From Lyophyllum atratum (Eukaryota > Basidiomycota > Agaricomycetes > Agaricales > Lyophyllaceae), in contig JACGCN010000028.1 of NCBI GenBank assembly GCA_014905825.1, forward strand, positions 248,001 to 312,000: a stretch of 64,000 nt of DNA, written 5' to 3'. The translations under genes and the position numbers were made by a program. Below the pieces are notes generated by a model. The model made no database searches and had not been told where the DNA came from. It saw nothing but the letters and a program-made list of their open reading frames with translations. Shown here one piece after another: positions 62,946 to 64,000 of this stretch. How positions within the stretch are numbered: the first letter of the stretch is position 1; each line of letters opens with the position of its first letter.

Positions 62946-64000
62946 ATATAATGGCCATGGGAGAGGGTTGAAGTCAAGGTGAGTTGGTTGAGATTGATGA
63001 TTAGGCTCGTGACCAACCGCTAAGCAAACTCCGCTGGGCGCTTGTGTGCGTAGCGGCTGGGAGAACCGGTCGCGTTTTAACCGTGTCACGGTCTGTCACA
63101 TGTCACGTTTAACTTTGTGAAATTTCGGTGCATTGCTCTAGGTCAGAATACAAAACTATTGTCTCCCTCGTCTCCTGTCTCCTCCTCGCCCTCTGAACTA
63201 CTTGAAACCTCAATATCATCAAGTTCAACAGCATAGACTTTATCCATATCCAGCGCAACGTCCTCCGCACCTTCTCTCGTCAACCAATTACTGGGTCTCT
63301 CGACTCATCAAACTGCTCTCAGCGGCTCTGAGGAACTTTACCTGCTTGATTGACCGTGACGTCGTGCTAAACTTTGGGATTATCTCATGTTATCACTCTG
63401 CTACCTAAGGTACATCGCGATATCTTGTGGCTTGTTGCTCATTAATTTGGTTGTTACAGGACATCTGGCGTGCACTTCGGACGATCAGGCGCCGCCGTTT
63501 GTTTATGAACTTCGCCCTCTCTCCGTCAGTATCATCATCCAAATCTACAACTGGATCGCCAGTCTGGCTCTTTGATAGACATATGAGGGAGGCAACAAAG
63601 GAGTCCATCCGACTCTGCGCAGCGACACGATTTGTGCACTCGCAATATGCGGTCGTAAGCTTTCGATCTTCGAATTTTCTGTCTCATCAGCTCAATGTTA
63701 CGCTAACTTCTACATATCAACACTCTAATCAGCGGCAGGCACATGTTCCGAGGTCAGCCTTCCCGTTGGAAGTCTTATTTGTTTGTTCACGTTCGAGAGA
63801 TCGATTAGACGAGCTCAAGTGGCGCTCTCGATGCATCTAGAATCGTCACTGTTTGCTGCGGTGCTCCATGGCCGACTACCCTGTTGTGCAGTTTACGCGA
63901 GGGCAAATAGATAAATCATTTAAATTGCACATGAATTACTGGTGGAGACACTTAATCCTTAGATACTTGATCCCGTCGTCTTCGACGACAAGATTCTCTG
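62946..64000. other. no supported gene
   Basis: Short open frames on both strands overlap without splice or composition support. A gene entering from the right edge cannot be excluded. Confidence 0.4.

Noticed and set aside
1..64000. CRISPR arrays, rRNA and tRNA genes
   Set aside because: No regularly spaced short repeats with unique spacers, no rRNA-like stretch and no cloverleaf with conserved loops were seen. Small tRNAs could be missed by eye.

Overview
This is nuclear DNA of a filamentous basidiomycete, most likely an Agaricomycete (mushroom-forming fungus). The reasons are the many 45-70 nt GT-AG introns, several F-box/leucine-rich genes, an aegerolysin, BTB-like proteins of the mushroom type, an EnSpm/CACTA-type transposon and Crypton-like tyrosine recombinases. 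All exon models were assembled by hand from the bases. Where I call a gene intact, every exon joins in phase from ATG to stop.

Layout. 0-9.9 kb is mostly host genes: a broken F-box gene, a five-exon peroxiredoxin, a BTB-like gene, an aegerolysin and an unknown 250-aa protein. 10.2-16.6 kb holds an intact EnSpm-like transposon core: a 15-exon transposase (1216 aa) facing, 21 bp tail to tail, an 8-exon partner gene (546 aa). A second BTB-like paralogue follows (17.8-19.1 kb), then an F-box fragment and a 14-exon gene (964 aa) with six copies of one cysteine motif (20.5-24.2 kb). 24.4-31.1 kb contains a duplicated 5' region. One copy leads into a complete 909-aa P-loop NTPase/nuclease-like protein; the other is cut off inside an intron. 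Two intact F-box genes sit in and after it. 33.3-38.0 kb is a metabolic/mitochondrial pair: homogentisate 1,2-dioxygenase (frame-disrupted) and OMA1 metalloprotease (intact).

38-62.5 kb is repeat- and transposon-rich. It holds degenerate repeats, an unknown gene facing a Crypton-like recombinase, and a doubly deleted second EnSpm-like element with the same two-gene layout. A chitin synthase missing both ends, a DUF6589-like fragment, a RecQ-like helicase, a second Crypton-like recombinase, long direct repeats and a decayed low-complexity gene follow. The window ends in a 118-bp tandem repeat and about 1 kb with no recognisable gene.

The best candidates for something undescribed are the EnSpm partner gene, the six-fold cysteine-motif protein, and the two recombinases with a shared C-terminal module and expandable linkers. 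No tRNA, rRNA or CRISPR was seen.
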